A DNA stretch of 64,000 bases from an uncultured Mediterranea sp. (lineage in GTDB: Bacteria > Bacteroidota > Bacteroidia > Bacteroidales > Bacteroidaceae), in contig CAMACX010000007.1 of NCBI GenBank assembly GCA_945831575.1, positions 18,731 through 82,730 of the forward strand. Direction: 5' to 3'. Below the pieces are notes generated by a model. It had not been told where the DNA came from, made no database searches, and saw nothing but the letters and a program-made list of their open reading frames with translations. Shown piece after piece: positions 42,820 to 51,739 of the stretch. Each line of letters starts with the position of its first letter. Position 1 is the stretch's first letter. The position numbers and the translations under genes are program-made.

Positions 42820-44382
42820 TTACTTTAATAACCACATCAGTTGATTATTATCATCTACACCATTAAACTGACTCTGAACCGCTGAATTCACATTCTCAGC
42901 ATTATAATTATACTCGTCTTGTGAATACATCCAACGCACAGGCATCTTATCCGTAGGGGTATTACGGTTGCTTTTCGGGTTAATGATAAAGCGGGGATAA
43001 CCTGTACGTCTATACTCAAAGAAACCACTAAAGGGTGACTCCAAGAAAGTGGCAATATACTTCTGCAGAATAATCTGTTCAATCTGCTTTTCAGCAGTAG
43101 AGGCAAAAGCTGTTTCACTTCCCTGTAAATAGTCTGCAAGATAGGTTTCATCGATTTTCATACCGTGATGATAGGCTACATTATCAGGAGTATGTGAATC
43201 AGTAAACTGCATAGCAGACCGAATACCCTCCTCATAATAAGCCTTGGCATTTCCTGAAAGAAGACCACGAACCACGGCTTCGGCCAGGATGAAATTCATT
43301 TCACTGTAACTGAGAAGGAAAGATGGTTCACCTTCTGGAAGCTTCAAATAGCGTGGATTGATAGTTGAGATGTTTCCAGATTGAGTAGCTTGCTGTATAT
43401 CGGTGTGTACCAAAGAAGGTTCTACGCCTTGATAGGCATCCCATTCAGTAGCGCTTAGGCCATTGGCAACGGCATTTGGAGTCATCTCTGCATAGTAAAA
43501 CAATCGACGATCTTTGTACTGTTTAAGCAAATCAACAATCGTTGCCGTCAAGAAAGGAAAATTCTTGTAGTTATTGCCTTCTTCGTAAAACGGATATTTT
43601 TGTCCCGAGTTATTGGAATGAATCAACTGCCAGTTGTCATCATTCGATTGAAAAATTGGACGACTGCCTACAATGGATTGCATCCGTTCTTTGACACGAA
43701 GGTTCGCATTATCCGCCTTTCGATATAGATTCAATAAAATCTTTAATTCCAACACATTGCCAGCTCTTCTCCATGCTTCAGGATTGCCTCCATAAATGGG
43801 GTCGCCATCAAATTTCGCTGCGTCCTTCAACAACTTGTCCGCATCATCAAGTTCATTTAACAAACCGGCAAGGATATCTTCTTGCTTGTCATAGACCGGC
43901 GACTTGATACCCTCCTCACCGCGCATGGCTTCAGAGTAAGGCATGTCGCCTACACGTAAGGTCATATCGAAGAACATGTAAGCACGCAGAATATGTCCAA
44001 GTCCTTCATAAGCGCTTCGTTGACTTTCAGATGCAGCAGCTACCATCTTGTCCACATTATTAAGTATAGACATGTTTGAAAAGCTCCGCCTATCCAACTT
44101 ATTAAAAGCATAGTCAATATCATTACTTTCAGCCCAAACCACGTATTTACTCAGCATATCATCTTTCATGAAGTTCTTAGGAACGTCTTGCGCTTTTACA
44201 TTTTCACGAATGGAATAAAGCGAGGATTTTAGAATCAGATTTGTTGCCAACATGCTTGAAGTCACCTTCGTGGATTGGTTAGGATTGGTGTTGTAATCTT
44301 CAAACTTGCTATCACAACTACATATAGAGAAGCACAATAAGGTGACAATGCATCCTAATTGGTATATTTTGTTATTTTTCAT
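42820..44382 (-). CDS. SusD/RagB family outer-membrane nutrient-binding lipoprotein
   Basis: A 520-residue lipoprotein with a lipobox at about residues 20-23 (ICSCDSK). The N-terminal FEDYNTNPNQSTKV segment and the helical TPR-like scaffold belong to the SusD-like group with PF12771 character. It caps the SusC channel and captures glycan at the cell surface. It directly follows susC (20-base gap). The mature domain continues through AYMFFDMTLRVGDMPYSEAM. Ligand unknown. Confidence 0.93.
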   Translation of the reverse strand: MKNNKIYQLGCIVTLLCFSICSCDSKFEDYNTNPNQSTKVTSSMLATNLILKSSLYSIRENVKAQDVPKNFMKDDMLSKYVVWAESNDIDYAFNKLDRRSFSNMSILNNVDKMVAAASESQRSAYEGLGHILRAYMFFDMTLRVGDMPYSEAMRGEEGIKSPVYDKQEDILAGLLNELDDADKLLKDAAKFDGDPIYGGNPEAWRRAGNVLELKILLNLYRKADNANLRVKERMQSIVGSRPIFQSNDDNWQLIHSNNSGQKYPFYEEGNNYKNFPFLTATIVDLLKQYKDRRLFYYAEMTPNAVANGLSATEWDAYQGVEPSLVHTDIQQATQSGNISTINPRYLKLPEGEPSFLLSYSEMNFILAEAVVRGLLSGNAKAYYEEGIRSAMQFTDSHTPDNVAYHHGMKIDETYLADYLQGSETAFASTAEKQIEQIILQKYIATFLESPFSGFFEYRRTGYPRFIINPKSNRNTPTDKMPVRWMYSQDEYNYNAENVNSAVQSQFNGVDDNNQLMWLLK

Positions 44383-44402
44383 AAAGCATACATGTTTAGT
44401 GA

Positions 44403-47400
44403 TTAAAAATCAAATTTTAGATTCATACCGATATAGCGTACTGATGGAGAGTTCAAATCATCGGTTGCCCGGTCTGGATCAGCAAACTTATACTCCTTAG
44501 TCCAAAGTAACAGGTTCTGGCCAATCAACGAAACGGAAGAGGAGCTAAGACCTAACTTCTTGGCAAACTTCTGAGGAATATCGTATGTAATAGAAAGCTC
44601 ACGCAACTTAATGAATGTCTCGTCAGTAATAAACTGCGCTCCTTTTCGCCAGTAGTTTTTGATATACTGCTCGTAGGAAACAGGGGTACTGTTCTTTTCG
44701 AATACTCGAGTATCTTCTGTTATATTGCCATATTTATCGTATTTTACTGAACCAGAAACAATGCTGACGCCCGTACCTATATAGCTTTTGTTTCCATTCA
44801 CCACTTCATCGTAGCGCCACTGGTTATCGGTGTCAGGGTGAGCTCCTGTTTGCCATAGATAACGATTGGTTTTATTGAGTGAGAGACCTCCGATACGTCC
44901 ATCAAAACTGAAAGAAAGGGTGAAGTCCTTATATTTTAATGTATTGGTCAATCCCCACATCCAGTCAGGATCCATGTTTCCTATTTTACTGTAATACTTG
45001 CTTTGAGTGGGATAACCATTCGTATGAACCAAGTTGCCCTGGGCATCACGAATCAAGTCTTTTGCTTGATAATAATCCACACGGGCTCCTTTATAGACCC
45101 ATGGCAAGTCCGCAGAATAGACAGGGTCTATCTTGGCAAAATAGCGACGTGAAGTAGCCCAGTTGGTAGAAGCTGTCCACGTAAAGTCTTTCGTCTTAAT
45201 GGGGGTTCCCTCAATCATGACTTCAAAACCTTTGCGTACATACTCTTCATCCGTATTGACCAGTACGCTATTAAAGCCTGACATGGATGAAATGGTGGTA
45301 CGAGTGGTATTGTTGTAGGTCAGCTTATTATAATAGGTAAAGTCGGCCTTCAAACGGTTCTGCAAGAAATGCAACGTAGTACCAATCTCCCAAGTGCGAT
45401 GGGTGATAGGCTTCACACGACCATACATACTGGTAGGATAGGATGCCGTATTCATTCCATCCCATACGGCATTCTCGACGGTGTAGGCCTGACTAGTGGC
45501 ATAAATATCTATATCGCTCTTCGATACAGTCCATGAGCCACGTAATTTCAGGAAATTAAACCAATCTGGCAATTTGACCAACTCACTGACAAGTACGCTG
45601 GCACCAACCGATGGGTAGAAATAGGAGTTCTCACCCTCTGGAAGCGTGGACGACCAGTCGTTGCGCCCAGTAATATCCAGATAGATGGCATTGGCATAAC
45701 CGATGGTAGCCTTACCATAAAGGCTGTTAACTTGCTTATTGGCTCGATAGACATCAATTGTCGGACTGGCTACAGAAGCCTTCAGCGAGTAGAATCCAGG
45801 TACTGAGAGTCCATTCTTTGTCGCTGCATCGGTATATTTATTACGGTAATAGTAGATAGATCCACCCAACAGACCATCCACACTGAACTTACCAAACTGA
45901 CCTTGAGCAGTCAGAATAAAATCTCCGTTAGCCGTGAATGTCTCCTCACTCTTCTCTTCGTAGAATCCCTTGCTGGTATTTCCCCAATCACGGGTTGCGT
46001 TGATGCTGAGTGGAGCACGCCGCTGTGTAGCATTAATGATATTGTCAAAGCCACCGCGGAGCATCGCCTTCATCCAAGGAGTGACCTCATAGGTCAAGTT
46101 CAACATACCATTATACTTCGAATTATCACGGCGGTTTATCTTTTCATAAGCCATCAGATAGGGATTATCATACCAGGAATCGCGCATCCAATTTTGCTTT
46201 TCATCCTCCACGACCCAGTAGTTGCGATAATCACGCAAGTCATACTCAGGTCCTGTCCATACCAGCAGGTTGTAAATATAGCCCTGATCGTCATAGCCTG
46301 TACCCGAAGTCTGTGGTGCTACCATCTTGTTGAAGCCCAACGTCCCTTCAATCTTCACTTTATCACCCAACTTCATCTCTCCACCAAGGCTATAGGTAAA
46401 CTGTTGCGCACGAGTATTCGGATACTGTCCCTTGTTATACAAATAAGAGATAGAAGAGCGGAAGCTACCATTATCACCTTGCTGTGTCACACTGATGCTG
46501 GTATTGCTGATCATACTGAACTCGGTAAAGTTCTTGAAATTATCCTTTCCAGCAGAAACCAAAGGCATTTCGCGCCATTCGTGAGTCTGAGGATCATATT
46601 GTACTGCCGTACGACCAATATCCAGTTTGTCACCCCAGACCTCATCATCGACATTGTATTTACCCGCATATCCCGAACTGTAAGAAGTCTGCACTTCAGG
46701 CAGAGCCAACGTACCGGCATTGATCATATTACTACTGTTGACCGTGACATGAAAGCCCTTCTCCCCACCTTTCTTTGTAGTAACCATGATGACACCACTG
46801 CCACCACGAGAACCATACAGTGCAGAAGCTGTGGCCCCCTTCAGTACGTTGATGCTCTCAATATCATCTTGATTGATGTCTGCGATTGAAAGATTCGTGG
46901 GGACACCGTCCAACACCAACAGGGGCGTTTCACCACGCAATGACATAGTCGGTGTTTCATTAAACTCCGTTGAGTTGAATACGGTGAGACCTGAAATGCG
47001 TCCGGTCAGGCTGGTCGCGACATTAGTACCTTTCACTTTCTCAAAGAGTGAGCCTGAGACTTTTTGTGTTGCATATCCAAGGGCTTTCTCTGATCGCTTC
47101 ATACCCAGTGCTGTAACCACCACCTCTTCCAGAGCTTCCTGATCGGGTATCATGCGGACCTCTTTACACTTCGACAAGCCCAATGTCAAGCGCTTGTACC
47201 CAATATATGAGAAGGTAACCGTACCTTCTGCCTTGAGTGTAAACCGACCGTCCATATCCGTGACTGTGCCGTTTTGCTTGCTTTTGACATTCACACCGAT
47301 TAACGGTTCACCCTGCTCGTCAAGCACACGCCCCGACACGACTCTCACTTCCTCAGATACCTTAGCAACAATCATGACCTGCCTGCCTGAAATTTCATAG

Positions 47401-47735
47401 CTTAATGGAAGAGCTTGCAACAGACTATCCATCACTTGTTCAATCGTAGCATTCTGTAAATTGACACTCACTTTTTCCTCAAGTCCAGGCAACTTACTGT
47501 TATATACAAACACATAGGACGTTTGCTGTTCGATCTCCTTCAGCACCTGATGCAACGTACGTTCCTTCACTGCAAGGGTGATACCTTTCTGTTGATCTAC
47601 AGTCAACTCGATACGTTGGGCTGCATACAGAGAAGCAGGTTGTAAAAAAGCAAACAATCCTATAAATAAACTTAATAAAACAGAGTACGTATGCAAAGAA
47701 ATAGTATCTTTACACTTAATTTGATGGTTTTTCAT
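44403..47735 (-). CDS. SusC/RagA family TonB-dependent transporter with STN signalling domain
   Basis: A 1110-residue outer-membrane transporter. Residues about 40-110 are an STN domain (IELTVDQQKGITLAVKERTL, SYVFVYNSKLPGL), used by FecA-type receptors to signal to a FecR anti-sigma. Then comes a carboxypeptidase-like domain (VSGRVLDEQGEPLIGVNV), the TonB box region around VVVTALGMKRSEKALGYATQK, the plug and the 22-strand barrel. It imports the sugar bound by SusD. Together with FecR and the ECF sigma it makes a trans-envelope switch. Confidence 0.95.
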   Translation of the reverse strand: MKNHQIKCKDTISLHTYSVLLSLFIGLFAFLQPASLYAAQRIELTVDQQKGITLAVKERTLHQVLKEIEQQTSYVFVYNSKLPGLEEKVSVNLQNATIEQVMDSLLQALPLSYEISGRQVMIVAKVSEEVRVVSGRVLDEQGEPLIGVNVKSKQNGTVTDMDGRFTLKAEGTVTFSYIGYKRLTLGLSKCKEVRMIPDQEALEEVVVTALGMKRSEKALGYATQKVSGSLFEKVKGTNVATSLTGRISGLTVFNSTEFNETPTMSLRGETPLLVLDGVPTNLSIADINQDDIESINVLKGATASALYGSRGGSGVIMVTTKKGGEKGFHVTVNSSNMINAGTLALPEVQTSYSSGYAGKYNVDDEVWGDKLDIGRTAVQYDPQTHEWREMPLVSAGKDNFKNFTEFSMISNTSISVTQQGDNGSFRSSISYLYNKGQYPNTRAQQFTYSLGGEMKLGDKVKIEGTLGFNKMVAPQTSGTGYDDQGYIYNLLVWTGPEYDLRDYRNYWVVEDEKQNWMRDSWYDNPYLMAYEKINRRDNSKYNGMLNLTYEVTPWMKAMLRGGFDNIINATQRRAPLSINATRDWGNTSKGFYEEKSEETFTANGDFILTAQGQFGKFSVDGLLGGSIYYYRNKYTDAATKNGLSVPGFYSLKASVASPTIDVYRANKQVNSLYGKATIGYANAIYLDITGRNDWSSTLPEGENSYFYPSVGASVLVSELVKLPDWFNFLKLRGSWTVSKSDIDIYATSQAYTVENAVWDGMNTASYPTSMYGRVKPITHRTWEIGTTLHFLQNRLKADFTYYNKLTYNNTTRTTISSMSGFNSVLVNTDEEYVRKGFEVMIEGTPIKTKDFTWTASTNWATSRRYFAKIDPVYSADLPWVYKGARVDYYQAKDLIRDAQGNLVHTNGYPTQSKYYSKIGNMDPDWMWGLTNTLKYKDFTLSFSFDGRIGGLSLNKTNRYLWQTGAHPDTDNQWRYDEVVNGNKSYIGTGVSIVSGSVKYDKYGNITEDTRVFEKNSTPVSYEQYIKNYWRKGAQFITDETFIKLRELSITYDIPQKFAKKLGLSSSSVSLIGQNLLLWTKEYKFADPDRATDDLNSPSVRYIGMNLKFDF

Positions 47736-47786
47736 TGAATAATTGGATTTTGTGATTCATTGATATATTTGTTTCTCAAATTCCTC

Positions 47787-47817
47787 AGGCGGAAAGCACT
47801 TGCACTGTTTTCCGCCT
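47787..47817. promoter_or_regulatory. Hairpin in the susC leader
   Basis: AGGCGGAAA at 47787-47795 pairs with 47809-47817, and a CTTTTCC tract follows on the plus strand. On the minus strand it lies 52 bases before the susC start, so it may control susC messenger stability, or terminate fecR transcription. Confidence 0.45.
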
Positions 47818-47925
47818 TTTCCTTATCTACCTCAGGGGTACACAAAGGTTTGTACAGCGTTTTCTTCTTTATTCGATATGTTTCATAGGCATTCAATATT
47901 TTAGTTAAAAAATCAATGGATATTA

Positions 47926-48957
47926 TTATTCATTTAATGTAATCGTAAACTCACCGTTACGTTTCCCAATACGTATAGGTGCGATGTAGGATAATCGGGT
48001 TAACAAAACTTCAATAGGCACATTGACATCAAGAATCCCTTCCAGATGGATGTTTTGGAATGCTGTGATATCGTACGACAGGTTGATATGGTATAATTGT
48101 TCAACTTTCATTAGCAATTCAGAGAGGCTCATACCGTCTAATGGAAGCAAGTCTTCTTTCCATGCGAGGACTGATTCTTGTTCGAAGTAACTGACAGAAG
48201 CCCTGCGTAGCTGTGAATCATATACAAATGAGTGGCCAGGCTGAAGTCTGACGGTTTTTCCATGAACCGGAGTCACTTCAACTACCCCCTTTACCAAATG
48301 GACACATTGACGAGAAGCATTCTCCTGTGCCTGAACCAAAAACTCTGTACCTAAGACCTGGATAGTCAAATCGCCAGCTTTCGTAAGAAATGGATGATAA
48401 GGATTAGAGGATATACAAAAATAGGCCTCACCTTCCAAAAACAGTTTACGGTCATTCTGATCCTTACCAAACGAGGCCAAAGACCCTCCACGAAGTGTCA
48501 CTACAGACCCATCATCCAAAAACAATTTTGCCTTACTACATGGAGGTACAGCCAAATGCATCAACTCATTGAGAGGACGCTGCAAACGAACCACACTACC
48601 CTGCTGCCAAATCTCAATCTGCTGGCCATTTTCGAGACAATGTACTTCGGAATTAGTTTCCATCTCTATAGGATGCCCCTGCAGATATAACGTTGTACTG
48701 GTCAACGTAGCTGGATCTATACCATCCAACGAAAAGTTTTCGTGCCGAACAAAACTCACCCAAGCCCAAGAGAGAAGGGCTATCACCACAACCGCGGCAA
48801 CCATAGGCCACAGGTACGGAACCCACCGGCGCTGCCTTAGCAGTTTCTTACGAGCTATAAATCGTGTTCTCAGCTCCTCACGCTCCTCACTACTCAGAAA
48901 CGGTTCTTTGCGTCTGATGCCTTTGGCCATCCATTGAATATCTTCATTATTAATCAT
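47926..48957 (-). CDS. FecR family anti-sigma factor
   Basis: A 343-residue inner-membrane protein: a cytosolic N-terminus of about 43 residues that would hold the sigma factor, one membrane helix at about 44-66 (VPYLWPMVAAVVVIALLSW), and a periplasmic FecR domain with GSLASFGKDQNDRKLFLEGEAYF and the FecR_C/DUF4974 STN-binding end (LLPLDGMSLSELLMKVEQLY). It would be cut stepwise when SusC signals, releasing the ECF sigma. The cognate sigma gene is apart at 39.0 kb. It is 190 bases before susC. Confidence 0.92.
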   Translation of the reverse strand: MINNEDIQWMAKGIRRKEPFLSSEEREELRTRFIARKKLLRQRRWVPYLWPMVAAVVVIALLSWAWVSFVRHENFSLDGIDPATLTSTTLYLQGHPIEMETNSEVHCLENGQQIEIWQQGSVVRLQRPLNELMHLAVPPCSKAKLFLDDGSVVTLRGGSLASFGKDQNDRKLFLEGEAYFCISSNPYHPFLTKAGDLTIQVLGTEFLVQAQENASRQCVHLVKGVVEVTPVHGKTVRLQPGHSFVYDSQLRRASVSYFEQESVLAWKEDLLPLDGMSLSELLMKVEQLYHINLSYDITAFQNIHLEGILDVNVPIEVLLTRLSYIAPIRIGKRNGEFTITLNE

Positions 48958-49024
48958 GCCGATAAATTGAGTTATCTTTGTATTATAGAGAGAGAAAAGG
49001 TAATAGGTGTACTCACTATCTTTA

Positions 49025-49033
49025 TAATTATTT
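49025..49033 (+). repeat. Target-site duplication, left copy (right copy at 49728-49736)
   Basis: TAATTATTT, identical at both ends of the element. Confidence 0.8.
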
Positions 49034-49049
49034 CACTAGTGTCTCTTAA
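49034..49049 (+). repeat. Left terminal inverted repeat of the IS4-type element
   Basis: Perfect 16/16 inverted match with 49712-49727. Confidence 0.85.
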
Positions 49050-49127
49050 AATTCCTGAAATTTTAAATTAATATTCTCATGCATAATGGTTTACCCTAAT
49101 TATACTCTGTCCGGGTTTTGAAATGCT

Positions 49128-49135
49128 TACTTTTG
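49128..49135 (+). promoter_or_regulatory. -7 promoter box of the transposase
   Basis: TACTTTTG, 25 bases before the transposase ATG, within the element. Confidence 0.45.
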
Positions 49136-49160
49136 CATCCGATTCAAGCTTGGAGCAGAC

Positions 49161-49705
49161 ATGCATATAGAGACATTCGTTTTTGCACTGATAATACAGT
49201 TTCTCCCTCAGAGGCAGTTCAGGCGGATACTCGCCAGGTACAACGACAGAACTCAAGGTTGGGCGATGTCTCACTGGAACCATTCGCTGGTTCTGATGTT
49301 CGGTCAGCTCATTGGGTGTGGGAGCCTGAGGGAACTCACAGATATTACAATCGCACATGGCAAGAATTCCAAGCACCTTGGTTTTGCCACCAGCCTATCA
49401 ATAGACAGATGCTGTCCAAGGCCAATGCCCTCAGAAACCATCATATCTTTGAGGAGTTCGCTTTCCACATGGTGGCTATTGCCCAATCCAAACGCATCAC
49501 GAAGGAGTTCGAGCTGCATGGAAGGTTCTATGCCATTGACTCTACGACTATTGACCTCTGCATGTCCGTATTCAGATGGGCAGAGTTCAGAAGCACGAAG
49601 TCGGGCGTCAGGATCCATACTCAGATTGACATCATCACGGAGATTCTCAAGGAGGAAGTCAAGCCGAATGATAGACAGCTCTATTTTGACTTTGATTCCG
49701 ATTAA
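49161..49705 (+). pseudogene. IS4-family transposase remnant, frameshifted and internally deleted
   Basis: Frame one gives MHIETFVFALIIQFLPQRQF ... HGKNSKHLGF, the N-terminus of IS4-type Bacteroides transposases. A shift of one base near 49380-49405 moves the reading to a second frame that continues MLSKANALRNHHIFEEFAFHMVAIAQ and YAIDSTTIDLC, which carries the first catalytic Asp. It then jumps from RIHTQIDIITEI to a short tail LKEEVKPNDRQ, so the second Asp and the Glu are missing. The product cannot be an active transposase. Confidence 0.85.
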
Positions 49706-49711
49706 CATAGA

Positions 49712-49727
49712 TTAAGAGACACTAGTG
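49712..49727 (-). repeat. Right terminal inverted repeat of the IS4-type element
   Basis: Reverse complement of 49034-49049. Confidence 0.85.
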
Positions 49728-49798
49728 TAATTATTTCGTAAAATTGAGTACAATGCACCTGATTTCCTTCTCATATATATAACTTAAAAATCACTCAT

Positions 49799-51649
49799 AT
49801 GATAAAAAAAGTACTATTTACAACGTCGTTGCTTGGCATTTCAGCGACATTATCTGCACAGCAAGAAGATGGGCCCCAACTGGTTATCCGCGCAGATGAC
49901 ATGGGGGCATTCCACTCTACCAATATGGCTTGTATGGAAAGTGCACTGAAAGGGATTGTACAAAGTGTAGAAGTGATGCCTGTAGCTTCGTGGTACCCTG
50001 AGGCAGTCAAAATGCTACAAGCTAATCCAACAATCGATGTAGGACTGCATTTGACCTTCACCAGTGAATGGGAGAACGTCAAATGGCGCCCATTGACCGC
50101 CTGCAAAGGGCTCACCGATGAACACGGCTATTTTTTTCCCATGATGAAACCACATGTGGCATACCCAGGGCAGTCCGTCATGGAGAATCAGAATTTATGG
50201 GACTTGGAAATGATTGAACGCGAGGCCAGAGCTCAAATTGAGATGACATTACACGATCTGCCCCAATTGAGCCACATCACCGGACACATGGGAGCTACTG
50301 GTTTCACACCAAAAGTGTTTGAGTTAATGCAGCGTCTCAGCAAGGAGTATCACCTTCCTATAGTCAGCAGCAACAATACAAATGTCCCTTATGCGCCTTT
50401 CAGATTCATCACTTATAATGGATCCAGTCATACACCAGAAGAGAAAATAGAAAGTTTCATCCGTACTATAAAAGAGCTTCCTGATAATGGCAACTATATT
50501 TTTGTAGATCATCCTACGCTACCCTCAGCTGAGGTTGAAAGTGTTTTCCATATCGGTTATGAACAGGTAGCTTTCGATCGTGAAGGCGTATGGCGCCTAT
50601 TTATTGATGAGAAGGTTAAACAGGCTATAGCCGAACGCCATATACGTCTTATCAATTACAACGAACTGACCAACTCCCTACCAAGGGGTAATGCATCATC
50701 AAAAATGGATAAGGCCTTCTCTGATTACCTGAGCGCTATCAAGACAAACAATCAAGAGATCCATAGTGTCATGATTCTCCAACATGGCAAGGTCATTAAA
50801 GAGCAGTGGTTTGACGGCCATTCCAATCGTACGCCTCATGTCCTGAATTCGGTAAGTAAGACCTTCACAGCAACAGCCATAGGCTTCGCTGTACAGGAAA
50901 ATAAGCTCAAAATCAACGACAAAGTGGTATCTTTCTTTCCTAAACAACTTGAGGGATTAAAACTTACCGATGAACAGCGCGATATGGAGGTAAGACATCT
51001 GCTCACCATGTCATCCGGACATGATATCGACCCTACAAAGCAAGTCAAATCTGAGTATGATTCATGTCGGATTCGTGGATTCTTCTCTATTCCTCTTTCA
51101 CACAAGCCTGGCACCTTCTTTGTCTATAACAATCAGTGCAGCTACCTGCTTTCTGCCATCATCCAACAAGTTACCGGGGAGGATCTGCTATCATACCTCT
51201 ATCCCCGGCTTCTCCGTCCTTTAGGTATCACTGGTGCAACGTGGAGGAAATCGGCTGAGGGCTTCTGCTTAGGAAGTGGTGGCCTGCAACTCAAGACTGA
51301 GGACTTGGCCAAAATGGGGCAACTATTGCTTCAGAAGGGTCAGTGGAATGGTGAACAGCTGATTTCAAGAGAGTGGGTTGAAGAAGCCTCTTCTAAGCAT
51401 ATCGCCTCTTTGCCTGCCGGAGTACGGAGAGAGGAACTAACTATTAAGCCCAACAACAGCGACTGGCTGCAAGGTTACGGATATCAAATGTGGCGCTGCC
51501 GACATCACGGCTTCAGAGCAGATGGCGCACACGGACAATTCATTCTCGTATTACCTGAGAAAGATGCTGTCATTGCAGTCACGGCTCATACGGATGATAT
51601 GCAGGCTGAATTAAACCTGATTTGGAAGTATCTTTGGAGAGCGCTATAA
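49799..51649 (+). CDS. Fusion of YdjC-type deacetylase and beta-lactamase-fold serine hydrolase, secreted
   Basis: A 616-residue protein with a signal peptide (to about residue 21, LSAQ). The N-terminal half (about 25-290) is a YdjC/ChbG carbohydrate deacetylase with RADDMG, VGLHLTF and ITGHMGA, giving the Asp, His and His metal ligands. The C-terminal half (about 305-610) is a class C beta-lactamase/esterase fold with SVSKTF (SxxK), VYNNQ (the YxN place) and GAHGQ (the KTG/HxG place). The second domain may be an esterase or D-amino acid transacylase. No ortholog of the fusion is known to me. The promoter was not identified. Confidence 0.85.
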   Translation: MIKKVLFTTSLLGISATLSAQQEDGPQLVIRADDMGAFHSTNMACMESALKGIVQSVEVMPVASWYPEAVKMLQANPTIDVGLHLTFTSEWENVKWRPLTACKGLTDEHGYFFPMMKPHVAYPGQSVMENQNLWDLEMIEREARAQIEMTLHDLPQLSHITGHMGATGFTPKVFELMQRLSKEYHLPIVSSNNTNVPYAPFRFITYNGSSHTPEEKIESFIRTIKELPDNGNYIFVDHPTLPSAEVESVFHIGYEQVAFDREGVWRLFIDEKVKQAIAERHIRLINYNELTNSLPRGNASSKMDKAFSDYLSAIKTNNQEIHSVMILQHGKVIKEQWFDGHSNRTPHVLNSVSKTFTATAIGFAVQENKLKINDKVVSFFPKQLEGLKLTDEQRDMEVRHLLTMSSGHDIDPTKQVKSEYDSCRIRGFFSIPLSHKPGTFFVYNNQCSYLLSAIIQQVTGEDLLSYLYPRLLRPLGITGATWRKSAEGFCLGSGGLQLKTEDLAKMGQLLLQKGQWNGEQLISREWVEEASSKHIASLPAGVRREELTIKPNNSDWLQGYGYQMWRCRHHGFRADGAHGQFILVLPEKDAVIAVTAHTDDMQAELNLIWKYLWRAL

Positions 51650-51674
51650 GACGTTTCCCCACACAAATCGAAAT

Positions 51675-51708
51675 AAGGGCCATCGGGAATTGCTTCCTGA
51701 TGGCCCTT
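51675..51708. terminator. Terminator between the fusion gene and glgP
   Basis: AAGGGCCATC at 51675-51684 pairs with GATGGCCCTT at 51699-51708 and GGAA/TTCC extends the stem inward. A T-rich tract follows for the plus strand. Convergent genes. Confidence 0.8.
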
Positions 51709-51739
51709 TTCTTATATGGTATCTACGCGTAGCACTGGA

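Larger units (their letters stand above)
49034..49727 (+). mobile_element. Internally deleted IS4-family element with terminal inverted repeats and target duplication
   Basis: The ends are exact 16-bp inverted repeats: CACTAGTGTCTCTTAA at 49034-49049 and its reverse complement at 49712-49727. The flanks are an identical 9-bp direct repeat TAATTATTT at 49025-49033 and 49728-49736, as expected for target duplication. The 694-bp interior holds a broken transposase with its own -7 box. It lies between the fecR start and the deacetylase fusion, and separates that gene from the utilisation locus. Confidence 0.85.

Noticed and set aside
49077..49376. Minus-strand open frames across the IS4-type element
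   Set aside because: They are antisense to the transposase remnant and have no recognisable domain.
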